DNA of 6,399 bases from Desulfobacteraceae bacterium (GTDB taxonomy: Bacteria > Desulfobacterota > Desulfobacteria > Desulfobacterales > BuS5), in NCBI GenBank assembly GCA_030592105.1, contig JAUVKE010000155.1, positions 1-6,399 on the forward strand, written 5' to 3'. How positions within the stretch are numbered: position 1 is the stretch's first letter; every line of letters starts with the position of its first letter. The position numbers were made by a program, and so were the translations under genes. The notes under the pieces are model-generated. The model saw nothing but the letters and a program-made list of their open reading frames with translations. It made no database searches and was not told the origin of the DNA. Below are positions 1 through 5,069 of the stretch, one piece after another.

Positions 1-120
1 CTTCGCCAAATTGAAAAATAAGAGAAAATCAACTTTTTAGTAATTTGCAACCCCTTGATTTTGTTTATTTTTTTAAAAGTAACTTTTGTTTAAAATCAGC
101 CAAAACGCAAAGTGGCGAAG
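1..120. repeat. 120-bp non-coding stretch bounded by inverted repeats
   Basis: The first eight bases, CTTCGCCA, return as the exact reverse complement TGGCGAAG at 113-120. Allowing two mismatches the match extends to 13 bp (CTTCGCCAnnTTG). The interior is very AT-rich and has no credible reading frame. This is the form of a small MITE-like element, or of the end of an insertion sequence continuing to the left. The window begins exactly at the left repeat, so neither a left flank nor a target duplication can be seen. The family is unknown, and a chance 8-bp match cannot be excluded. Confidence 0.4.
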
Positions 121-126
121 GTATTG

Positions 127-245
127 TATAGACTGTCAGATAATTACCCGATTTTAAAATTTGAGACACGGCCAGGGAGAAAAAGGCGTATTATAATACG
201 CCAACGACTGATAGTGGAGTGAAATTATTTATGTGACAATCTATA
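127..245. repeat. Small inverted-repeat element, copy A (Correia-like design)
   Basis: A 119-bp non-coding unit whose two ends are inverted repeats. The left end reads TATAGACTGTCAGATAATT. The reverse complement of the right end reads TATAGATTGTCACATAAAT, 16 of 19 identical. Inside are the block ACGGCCAG (168-175) and the perfect 18-bp palindrome at 185-202. Copy B at 325-420 is the same unit in the opposite orientation: it shares CAGATAAT, ACGGCCAG and a 17-bp exact block (221-237 against 333-349). Two diverged copies argue for a dispersed repeat and not for chance. Both ends start with TATAGA, which recalls the TA-targeting, TATAG-ended Correia/NEMIS repeats of Neisseria in size and design; this is an analogy, not proven homology. 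Confidence 0.65.
180..202 (-). terminator. Probable intrinsic terminator downstream of the methyltransferase
   Basis: GGCGTATTATAATACGCC (185-202) is a perfect 18-bp palindrome. Read on the minus strand it forms a 7-bp stem with a UAUA loop, followed at once by five U residues (A run at 180-184). That is the form of a Rho-independent terminator for the minus-strand genes, about 235 bases after the methyltransferase stop codon. It lies within repeat copy A, so the element may supply the terminator. The stem is short and half AT, so its strength is uncertain. Confidence 0.5.
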
Positions 246-324
246 TATACTAAAGATATCGGCAGGTTTAATATATATCTTGAAACTTTGATCAATTTAA
301 TTTTAAAAAACAGGTGTTAAATCA

Positions 325-420
325 TATAGACCGTCACATAAATAATTTCAGCAATAGACTGAGCTATAATAAAATTTAAAAACCTCTGGCCGTATAAAAT
401 TTATTATCTGAATATCTATA
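325..420. repeat. Small inverted-repeat element, copy B (inverted relative to copy A)
   Basis: A 96-bp unit starting TATAGACCGTCACATAAATA and ending, on the reverse complement, TATAGATATTCAGATAATAA. It is an inverted, diverged copy of 127-245: the 17-bp block GAAATTATTTATGTGAC of copy A (221-237) returns exactly inverted at 333-349. CTGGCCGT (386-393) and ATTATCTG (403-410) match further blocks. Copy B lacks the GGCG palindrome of copy A. It lies just beyond the stop codon of the methyltransferase, so it is probably transcribed as the 3' untranslated region and could fold into a hairpin. The 79 bp between the copies (246-324) are AT-rich and show nothing else. Confidence 0.6.
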
Positions 421-438
421 GATTTATTGCGAAATTAT

Positions 439-1065
439 TCAATCGTTTTTTTGTGCAACAAGAATGTAAAGTTCTGGTAAATCAGTGAACTGTTTTATGC
501 TGAACCCGAAGGGCGCAAGAAGTTTTTCTGCTTCTTGTTTGTCTGGAAAGTCATCCAAAGGAAAAGGTGATTTATCCCGTAAAAGGTCGATAAAGGATTT
601 TCCCATGGGATGGCTTATTACAAGACGGCCTCCGGTTTTCATCATCCGGTCTATATTCTTACAAAAGCCCTGCTTATCTGCAATATTTGAATAACAGGCA
701 TTTACAAACGTAACATCAATGCTCTGGTCAGGAAGAGAAAGATCCTTAATGTCCGTTTCAACTGTTTGTGCGTAAGGATACTGTTCTTTCAAACGTTTCA
801 GCATGGCTTCTGAAAGATCACAGGCATATATTATTTCAGGCTGATATTGGTGAATTAAAGGAATAAGTATTCCGGTTCCTGATCCCACATCCAGAATTAC
901 ATTTTTTTTAACTATTTCAGCAGATGCTACAATTTTTTCGAGACGTTCAGGGACTCCTTCGGGTAGAGGCGGATCAAATATATGGGTGATTTTGCCGAAA
1001 AAATCACGCTGCATATGGTTGATTTTTTCTATTTTTTCGTGATCAGTAACTTTTATGGAATCCAT
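439..1065 (-). CDS. Class I SAM-dependent methyltransferase, substrate unknown
   Basis: A 208-aa cytoplasmic protein with a Rossmann-type S-adenosylmethionine fold. Motif I is LDVGSGTG (about residues 58-65), the acidic end of strand beta-2 is D83 in YACDLSEAML, and a motif II/III-like block LPDQSIDVTFVN spans about 111-122. The stretch ISHPMGKSF (about 150-158) follows the GGRLVI strand typical of the UbiE/Methyltransf_11 group. An alternative TTG start at 1131 gives 230 aa but overlaps thyX and has no ribosome binding site. The ATG at 1065 has GGAGG four bases upstream and leaves a 34-bp gap after the thyX stop, so it is preferred. The close spacing suggests cotranscription with thyX. The methyl acceptor cannot be read from the sequence: small molecule, quinone or other metabolite are all possible. 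Confidence 0.85.
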   Translation of the reverse strand: MDSIKVTDHEKIEKINHMQRDFFGKITHIFDPPLPEGVPERLEKIVASAEIVKKNVILDVGSGTGILIPLIHQYQPEIIYACDLSEAMLKRLKEQYPYAQTVETDIKDLSLPDQSIDVTFVNACYSNIADKQGFCKNIDRMMKTGGRLVISHPMGKSFIDLLRDKSPFPLDDFPDKQEAEKLLAPFGFSIKQFTDLPELYILVAQKND

Positions 1066-1069
1066 TTTT

Positions 1070-1074
1070 CCTCC
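1070..1074 (-). promoter_or_regulatory. Ribosome binding site deciding the methyltransferase start
   Basis: On the minus strand the bases read GGAGG, then AAAA, then ATG (1065-1063). The motif is a full Shine-Dalgarno match, though the 4-base spacing is a little short. The upstream candidates (ATG at 1119, TTG at 1131) have no comparable motif. Confidence 0.7.
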
Positions 1075-1099
1075 ATGGGGTTCCCGGTGGGAAATTTCA

Positions 1100-1735
1100 T
1101 CATCTGCAAAATTTTTCATAGAGATCGTCAAAAATAATCGGAATATTTTTATGAAATTCTGTCAGCAGGGGGAGCATTATTTCCCGGATCTGAGGGTGAG
1201 CTGCTTTAGAACATCTCAAGTTCAACACATGCCGCCATTCTCTCAGGTTGCATGTCATGACAACCTCTGTTTTCAGACTGTTTGGCAGTACACTCCTGGC
1301 CTGTTCCGGTCTTGCCCCTTCGGCAATCAGATCCAGGTAGTTTTTTTCAGCATTTTCCATTCCGTTTTCCCATTTGGAGTACTCTTTTGACCCTTTTTCC
1401 CAGAAAACCGGTTTAATTACACTTATTTCATTTTCAAATTTATCTTTGGAATAATTCGCATATCTGGTGCTTTCCTGACTATAGGCCGCCAGTCTGTGTC
1501 TGACCAGTTCATGGCTCACGCCTCGGTCGCAGATAAATTTTACGGTTATGTTTACATGCTCTATAACACTATGGTGCCCTGATTTAATGATCTGTTTTAC
1601 AAAGCTTTTAGAGGAACCGGGTGTAATCTTTTCTTCAGATTTATAGCAGGTACGCCCTGCAGCCTCGATTTTGTTTAGAATAGTATCGCCATTTTCCATG
1701 AATAAAATTTTGTGAAAAGGGGAAAGGATTTTCAA
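1100..1735 (-). CDS. thyX: Flavin-dependent thymidylate synthase ThyX
   Basis: A 211-aa enzyme making dTMP from dUMP with methylene-tetrahydrofolate, FAD and NADPH; it replaces ThyA and does not yield dihydrofolate. The ThyX signature appears as RHRLAAYSQESTRY at residues 79-92, the common SQES variant of RHRxxSxNExSxR. Other family blocks are GRTCYKSEE (27-35), GHHSVIEH (53-60), and ARSVLPNSLKTEVVMTCNLREW (about 146-167) with the following LNLR around 171-174. The length fits a single-domain ThyX subunit; the family works as a homotetramer. Translation probably starts at TTG (1735-1733): AAAAGGAG lies six bases upstream, and the N-terminal strand KILSPFHKIL is expected in the family. The next ATG, at codon 13, would lose that strand and has no ribosome binding site. 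It is followed 34 bp later by the methyltransferase. Confidence 0.95.
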   Translation of the reverse strand: MKILSPFHKILFMENGDTILNKIEAAGRTCYKSEEKITPGSSKSFVKQIIKSGHHSVIEHVNITVKFICDRGVSHELVRHRLAAYSQESTRYANYSKDKFENEISVIKPVFWEKGSKEYSKWENGMENAEKNYLDLIAEGARPEQARSVLPNSLKTEVVMTCNLREWRHVLNLRCSKAAHPQIREIMLPLLTEFHKNIPIIFDDLYEKFCR

Positions 1736-1741
1736 GAGTTA

Positions 1742-1749
1742 CTCCTTTT
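1742..1749 (-). promoter_or_regulatory. Strong ribosome binding site for the thyX TTG start
   Basis: AAAAGGAG on the minus strand is followed by six bases (TAACTC) and then TTG. Near-ideal strength and spacing support the non-ATG start of thyX. Confidence 0.75.
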
Positions 1750-1768
1750 ATATGAAAATGATAAATTG

Positions 1769-1789
1769 TGAATTATAAATTATGAATTA
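1769..1789. repeat. Short AT-rich direct repeat upstream of thyX
   Basis: TGAATTA occurs at 1769-1775 and again at 1783-1789, with TAAATTA between, in the 148-bp gap between the fumarylacetoacetate hydrolase gene and thyX. On the minus strand the same stretch holds a perfect TATAAT hexamer (1777-1772) that could be a thyX -10 box, but no good -35 lies at the right distance. The repeat may be simple AT sequence. Confidence 0.3.
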
Positions 1790-1848
1790 AGGAATTTTAC
1801 TAATTTATAAAATGCCATTAAACGCTATCTCATTTTCATATTTTGTTG

Positions 1849-1862
1849 TGCCCGATAGGGCA
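1849..1862. other. Small GC-rich hairpin after the fumarylacetoacetate hydrolase gene
   Basis: TGCCC-GATA-GGGCA forms a 5-bp stem with a 4-base loop, 22 bp beyond the stop codon of the upstream minus-strand gene. No U tract follows on the minus strand, so it is a poor intrinsic terminator. It could be a transcript 3'-end stabiliser or part of a dispersed repeat. It stands out because the surrounding spacer is very AT-rich. Confidence 0.3.
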
Positions 1863-1883
1863 TGCCGGTTATATGAGAAGGGA

Positions 1884-2684
1884 TTAACAAATTACACGGT
1901 TGGTGAGGGTTCCGATCTGTTCTATGGTCATTTCAACCATATCTCCGGGTTTAAGATATACCGGTGGTTTTCGAACAAAACCGACTCCGCTGGGAGTTCC
2001 TGTCAGTATCACGGTTCCGGGGAGGAGTGTCATCCCGGAAGATAGATACTCAATAATTTCAGCAACGGAAAAGATCATATCGCTGGTATTTGTTTTTTGC
2101 ATGATTTTTCCATTTACAATGGTCTCCAGATCAAGATTTTGCGGGTCATTAATTGTGTCTGAAGTAACCAGCGCAGGGCCTAAAGGGCAGAAAGTATCAA
2201 AACTTTTGCCGCGTATCCACTGCCCTCCGCCGGCATTTTTCTGCCATCTTCTTGCAGAAACATCATTTGCCACTGTATATCCAAAAATATAATCGAGGGC
2301 TTTTTCAGCAGGCACATTCTTTGCTGGTTTTCCAATAACCACAGCAAGTTCAATTTCATAATCGACTTCCATGGGGTCCATGCAGGATTTGGGGATCACT
2401 ATGGGATCACCGGGGTTGGTAAGGGATGCCGGATTTTTCATAAACAGGATAGGATACCGGGGTATTTTTGAACCTGTTTCCTTTGCGTGGTCATGGTAAT
2501 TTAATCCAATGCAAAGAATTGCAGAAGGGACAACCGGAGCAAGCCACTTCATAACGCCCGCTTTTTCTCCTGTATCCTTTAATCCGGTAAATAGTTCTCC
2601 TTCCAGTATGGTTGCGAGTCCGTTGTTATAATTATATCCATAACGAATCTGTTTATTTTCATCTATGAAACGAAGAATACGCAT
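1884..2684 (-). CDS. Fumarylacetoacetate hydrolase (FAH) family protein
   Basis: A 266-aa soluble enzyme of the FAH fold, whose members cleave or isomerise C-C bonds in beta-keto acids (acylpyruvate hydrolases, oxaloacetate decarboxylases, 2-hydroxyhepta-2,4-diene-1,7-dioate isomerases). Family motifs with start at 2684: GLNYHDHAKE (60-69), the metal-binding block DYEIELAVVIGK with E110 and E112, NDVSARRWQ with the third acidic ligand D141, GKSFDTFCPLGP (about 159-170) and LTGTPSGVGF (227-236). An upstream ATG at 2759 would add 25 residues unlike the family and has no ribosome binding site. MRILRF at 2684 is the usual family N-terminus and has AAAGGA six bases upstream. No aromatic-degradation genes adjoin it, so the substrate is open and a pathway name would be a guess. 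It is followed after 148 bp by thyX. Confidence 0.92.
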   Translation of the reverse strand: MRILRFIDENKQIRYGYNYNNGLATILEGELFTGLKDTGEKAGVMKWLAPVVPSAILCIGLNYHDHAKETGSKIPRYPILFMKNPASLTNPGDPIVIPKSCMDPMEVDYEIELAVVIGKPAKNVPAEKALDYIFGYTVANDVSARRWQKNAGGGQWIRGKSFDTFCPLGPALVTSDTINDPQNLDLETIVNGKIMQKTNTSDMIFSVAEIIEYLSSGMTLLPGTVILTGTPSGVGFVRKPPVYLKPGDMVEMTIEQIGTLTNRVIC

Positions 2685-2690
2685 AAATAG

Positions 2691-2696
2691 TCCTTT
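2691..2696 (-). promoter_or_regulatory. Ribosome binding site deciding the FAH-family gene start
   Basis: AAAGGA on the minus strand lies six bases before ATG 2684-2682. The longer frame starting at 2759 has only AT-rich sequence before it, which favours the shorter 266-aa protein. Confidence 0.65.
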
Positions 2697-2844
2697 TCCT
2701 TCGGGTAATGCTATTTGATATATCCAAAAATATGGATGGACATTATTCATTAAGCCCATGGTAAATACAACTCAATTTTGTTTATCACAACTTATTGAGA
2801 AGTTACAGTAAATTTTACTTATACCTGGATTCTTACTAAAGGTA

Positions 2845-2928
2845 GGGTGCAATACAAAAAAAGTAATTAAAAGAAACGTGACAGAACCTGGGAGCGAAGG
2901 AAAATGTCACTTTTTTGTATTGCACCCC
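2845..2928. mobile_element. 84-bp MITE with 17-bp inverted repeats and 8-bp target duplication
   Basis: The left end GGGTGCAATACAAAAAA (2845-2861) is repeated exactly inverted at 2911-2927; position 2928 adds one extra C at the right end. An inner inverted pair GTGACA (2878-2883) and TGTCAC (2905-2910) can extend the fold. The octamer TAAAGGTA flanks the element directly on both sides (2837-2844 and 2929-2936), the signature of an 8-bp target-site duplication. The element has no reading frame, so it must have been moved by a transposase encoded elsewhere. The parent family cannot be named from the ends alone; several families make 8-bp duplications. The intact duplication suggests a fairly recent insertion. 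Confidence 0.85.
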
Positions 2929-2936
2929 TAAAGGTA

Positions 2937-2965
2937 TTGACGAAATATGGATAAATTAATAAAAT
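2937..2965 (+). promoter_or_regulatory. Sigma-70-like promoter for the alpha/beta hydrolase gene
   Basis: TTGACG (2937-2942) and TAAAAT (2960-2965) are separated by exactly 17 bases; each matches the housekeeping consensus at five of six positions. Transcription would start near 2972, leaving a leader of about 114 bases before the ATG at 3086. The -35 box begins at the base immediately after the target duplication of the miniature element, so the insertion replaced everything upstream of the core promoter. Confidence 0.6.
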
Positions 2966-2980
2966 TGATCCATGGGTCAA
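2965..2980. promoter_or_regulatory. Candidate operator palindrome at the transcription start
   Basis: TTGATCCATGGGTCAA is a 16-bp near-perfect palindrome centred on CCATGG, with one mismatched pair (T against G). It overlaps the last base of the -10 box and the predicted start point, where a dimeric repressor would block transcription. The regulator is unknown and no regulator gene is nearby. A chance palindrome is possible. Confidence 0.35.
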
Positions 2981-3085
2981 CACAGATAATGAATATAAAC
3001 GTAATGATTCACTTTTTCAAAAAATGCTGATAAAAGCTATACATATCAGATAGGTAGTTATACCTTAATAATTAAAAGAGAGTCC

Positions 3086-4210
3086 ATGATGCAATTAAAT
3101 TTTTTACGTATCACAATGCTGTTGGCGTTATTATTTTGTTTTACAGCATATTCAAAGGCAGAGCCTGTACAACCACTTAAACCAAAAAAATCCCTGGTCG
3201 GTAATCGTGGTTTTAGCTATAAACACAAATCAGTGACCATGTATCACTACGGCAGGGGAGGGGAAGAATATTGGATTTTTGAGCCAAACAACCCCAAACC
3301 GGATAAGGCACCCCTTATAGTATTTACCCATGGGTGGCTGGCAATGGAACCCAAAATTTACGGGGCCTGGATTGATCATATTGTGAAACGGAGAAATATT
3401 GTAATTTTTCCACGCTATCAGGCTAATGCCCTGGCGCAGACAAAAACTTTTACTCCAAACGCCCTAACAGCAGTAAAAAATGCTGTTTTAACCCTTCAAT
3501 CGGAAAAAGAGCATGTGAAACCGGATTTGTCCAGGGTAGCATTTGTGGGACATTCCGCCGGAGGAATTATTGCTGCTAATTTAGCAGCCCTTGCCGAAAA
3601 AAAAGGACTTCCTCTTCCCTGTGCTGTGATGTGCATTGAGCCTGGAAAAACCTGGAGTAAACGGAAAAGGATGAATATACCATTGGTCAATTTAAAAACA
3701 ATTCCTGGAAATGTTTTACTCCTTGCGGTGGTGGGAGATAAAGATACTGTGGTTAAAGATATTGATGCTAAAAGAATTTTCAGAGAAAGTGTTCGAGTTC
3801 CCAGGGAAAACAAAAATTATATAACCCTTATATCCGACGATCATGGGGAACCGCCACTTATAGCTGATCATTTTGCTCCATCCGCGCCTGATTCTCAATA
3901 TCGCTGCCCCAGGAATAAAACTGGAAAAATTAAAGTAATAAGATCCCTGGGGACATATAAAATCAACAGATCAATTTCAAAGAATAAATCCGTGATAAAA
4001 AAAAGGAGGAAGAGAAGTATCAAGGAAAGGAGAACAGTTGATGCATTGGATTATTACGGTTTATGGAAATTGTTTGATGGATTAACTGATGCTGCTTTTT
4101 TTAAAAAAAACAGCAAATTCGCCCTGGGAAATACCAGGGAACAAAGATTTATGGGAACATGGAGTGATGGGGTTCCCGTTAAAGAACTGGTTGTGAGAAA
4201 GAGTCCATAA
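3086..4210 (+). CDS. Secreted serine alpha/beta hydrolase, substrate unknown
   Basis: A 374-aa exported hydrolase. Residues 1-25 form a Sec signal peptide (hydrophobic 8-20, cleavage likely after AYSKA), so the mature enzyme is probably periplasmic or outside the cell. The alpha/beta hydrolase core shows the oxyanion-hole motif HGW (82-84), the nucleophile elbow GHSAG with Ser157 (155-159), a probable acid in GDKD (217-220), and a catalytic-His candidate at H253 (DDHG) or H262 (ADHF). A strongly basic linker (about 299-316, KKRRKR and KERR) precedes a C-terminal block, LDYYGLWKLFDGL to QRFMGTWSDG (321-362). The fold resembles esterase and chlorophyllase-like hydrolases, but the substrate cannot be assigned. 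ATG at 3086 or 3089 may be used; AAGAGAG just upstream is a modest ribosome binding site. The gene stands alone between its own promoter and a strong terminator. Confidence 0.88.
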   Translation: MMQLNFLRITMLLALLFCFTAYSKAEPVQPLKPKKSLVGNRGFSYKHKSVTMYHYGRGGEEYWIFEPNNPKPDKAPLIVFTHGWLAMEPKIYGAWIDHIVKRRNIVIFPRYQANALAQTKTFTPNALTAVKNAVLTLQSEKEHVKPDLSRVAFVGHSAGGIIAANLAALAEKKGLPLPCAVMCIEPGKTWSKRKRMNIPLVNLKTIPGNVLLLAVVGDKDTVVKDIDAKRIFRESVRVPRENKNYITLISDDHGEPPLIADHFAPSAPDSQYRCPRNKTGKIKVIRSLGTYKINRSISKNKSVIKKRRKRSIKERRTVDALDYYGLWKLFDGLTDAAFFKKNSKFALGNTREQRFMGTWSDGVPVKELVVRKSP

Positions 4211-4230
4211 TTTCGGATTTTACAAGGCAA

Positions 4231-4263
4231 AAAAAACCCTCCGGTTAAATCGGAGGGTTTTTT
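4231..4263. terminator. Strong bidirectional intrinsic terminator
   Basis: AAAAAACCCTCCG (4231-4243) and its exact complement CGGAGGGTTTTTT (4251-4263) form a 13-bp stem with a 7-base loop. The 7-bp GC-rich part is flanked by an A run on one side and a T run on the other, so it ends transcripts from both strands. It lies 20 bp after the hydrolase stop and 30 bp from the stop of the convergent PEP-CTERM gene, and serves both. Confidence 0.93.
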
Positions 4264-4293
4264 AAAATAGAATAATTTTATATTAGAATCTCT

Positions 4294-4983
4294 TTAGCCT
4301 TTCTTGCCAAACCGTTTACGGCCAATTCCCACTAAGCAGAGGAGGCCAGCACCCATGAGCAGAATGGTGGCAGGTTCGGGAACAGGGGCAGTACCATTTG
4401 TGGCGGAGGGACTGTCTATATAAGCCCATGATTGGAATATATCATCATCATCATCTCCTCTATTTCCTGAATAAATTGCCACAAGTGCTAACGCAGAATA
4501 TCCGGTTAGATCATGAGTAAATAATGTCCACCCGGTGGAGGCAATTCCATCATTTGTATTAATATCAACAGCATTGATGGACAGGACAGAAACTCCATTT
4601 ATCTGGATCTCAAATCCCGGGTTATCGTAGAGGTTATTATGTTGGTCAACCCCAGGATCCCATGTGTAATAATTATACCACAGATTTAAAGAGCTCATTT
4701 CGGATGTATTAACGATCTGGGCAATATAATTGTTTGTATAGCCGTTTGTTCCTGGCTCGGCTGTGAAATCATTATAGTCATTGTCATTAAAATCTACTGT
4801 TCCGACCCAGGCAGCATAATTTCCATCATAAACTATGTTGCTTTGAACACCTGCCTGACCTCCAGAAACCCAGCCTGATAAATTGTTACTTTCAAAATCG
4901 CCATTTATTAGATCCGCATTGGCATTTAATCCAAATCCAATGATGCATAACATGATTGCCAACCCAATTAATAATTTTTTCAT
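4294..4983 (-). CDS. PEP-CTERM sorting domain-containing exoprotein
   Basis: A 229-aa exported protein. Residues 1-23 are a Sec signal peptide ending ANA. The C-terminus has the three-part PEP-CTERM signal: VPEPAT (201-206), a hydrophobic segment (about 207-220) and the basic tail GRKRFGKKG. In this system an exosortase (XrtA/EpsH type) processes the tail and delivers the protein to the surface or matrix, usually together with exopolysaccharide. The mature body opens with LINGDFESNNLSGW (25-38), a start seen in jelly-roll, carbohydrate-binding-like exoproteins. It is rich in Asn, Asp, Tyr and Gly, has a DDDDD run (177-181) and no cysteine. The only cysteines are in the signal peptide and C-terminal segment. 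No catalytic motif is visible, so a structural or polysaccharide-binding role is an inference. It has its own sigma-54 promoter and faces the hydrolase gene across a shared terminator. Confidence 0.93.
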   Translation of the reverse strand: MKKLLIGLAIMLCIIGFGLNANADLINGDFESNNLSGWVSGGQAGVQSNIVYDGNYAAWVGTVDFNDNDYNDFTAEPGTNGYTNNYIAQIVNTSEMSSLNLWYNYYTWDPGVDQHNNLYDNPGFEIQINGVSVLSINAVDINTNDGIASTGWTLFTHDLTGYSALALVAIYSGNRGDDDDDIFQSWAYIDSPSATNGTAPVPEPATILLMGAGLLCLVGIGRKRFGKKG

Positions 4984-4988
4984 TTTAT

Positions 4989-4996
4989 CCCCCTTT
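4989..4996 (-). promoter_or_regulatory. Ribosome binding site of the PEP-CTERM gene
   Basis: AAAGGGGG on the minus strand, followed by ATAAA and the ATG at 4983. The strong purine-rich site with 5-base spacing fixes the start and suggests efficient translation. Confidence 0.7.
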
Positions 4997-5023
4997 GTAA
5001 AAAATAATTTGGTTTAAGAAATT

Positions 5024-5040
5024 AAGAACGCTCCGTTCTT
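5024..5040 (-). other. Hairpin at the 5' end of the PEP-CTERM transcript
   Basis: AAGAACG (5024-5030) and CGTTCTT (5034-5040) form a perfect 7-bp stem with a 3-base loop. With the sigma-54 promoter at 5054-5069, transcription should begin near 5043, so this stem would occupy about the first 20 bases of the mRNA. A 5'-terminal stem of this kind often protects a transcript from decay. It is unlikely to be a terminator, because no U run follows directly. The palindrome could instead bind a protein. Confidence 0.5.
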
Positions 5041-5053
5041 TATCTCACGTAAT

Positions 5054-5069
5054 TGCAACCACCGTGCCA
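5054..5069 (-). promoter_or_regulatory. Sigma-54 (RpoN) promoter of the PEP-CTERM gene
   Basis: On the minus strand the bases read TGGCACGGTGGTTGCA, a full match to the -24/-12 consensus TGGCACG-N4-TTGCW with GG and GC separated by exactly 10 bases. The predicted start is near 5043, giving a leader of about 60 bases with a hairpin and a strong ribosome binding site. Sigma-54 promoters need an AAA+ activator. In PEP-CTERM systems that activator is PrsR, partner of the kinase PrsK, and a prsK-like gene lies just upstream. Confidence 0.9.

Noticed and set aside
485..694. Plus-strand 69-codon frame
   Set aside because: Antisense to the methyltransferase; low-complexity translation and no ribosome binding site.
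1055..1390. Plus-strand 111-codon frame
   Set aside because: Antisense to thyX and the start of the methyltransferase; a shadow of real coding sequence.
1772..1777. TATAAT on the minus strand as a thyX -10 box
   Set aside because: A perfect hexamer, but no acceptable -35 lies 16-18 bases upstream and the region is simple AT repeats; not called as a separate promoter.
1812..2045. Plus-strand 77-codon frame
   Set aside because: Most of it lies antisense to the FAH-family gene, whose metal-binding and active-site motifs are clear. It has no ribosome binding site or recognisable domain.
1900..2292. Plus-strand 130-codon frame
   Set aside because: Entirely antisense to the FAH-family gene, with no supporting features.
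2682..2759. Longer FAH-family protein starting at 2759
   Set aside because: The extra 25 residues do not resemble the family N-terminus and no ribosome binding site precedes that ATG, whereas the start at 2684 has both.
3496..3813. Minus-strand 105-codon frame
   Set aside because: Antisense to the alpha/beta hydrolase across its catalytic core; no start signal.
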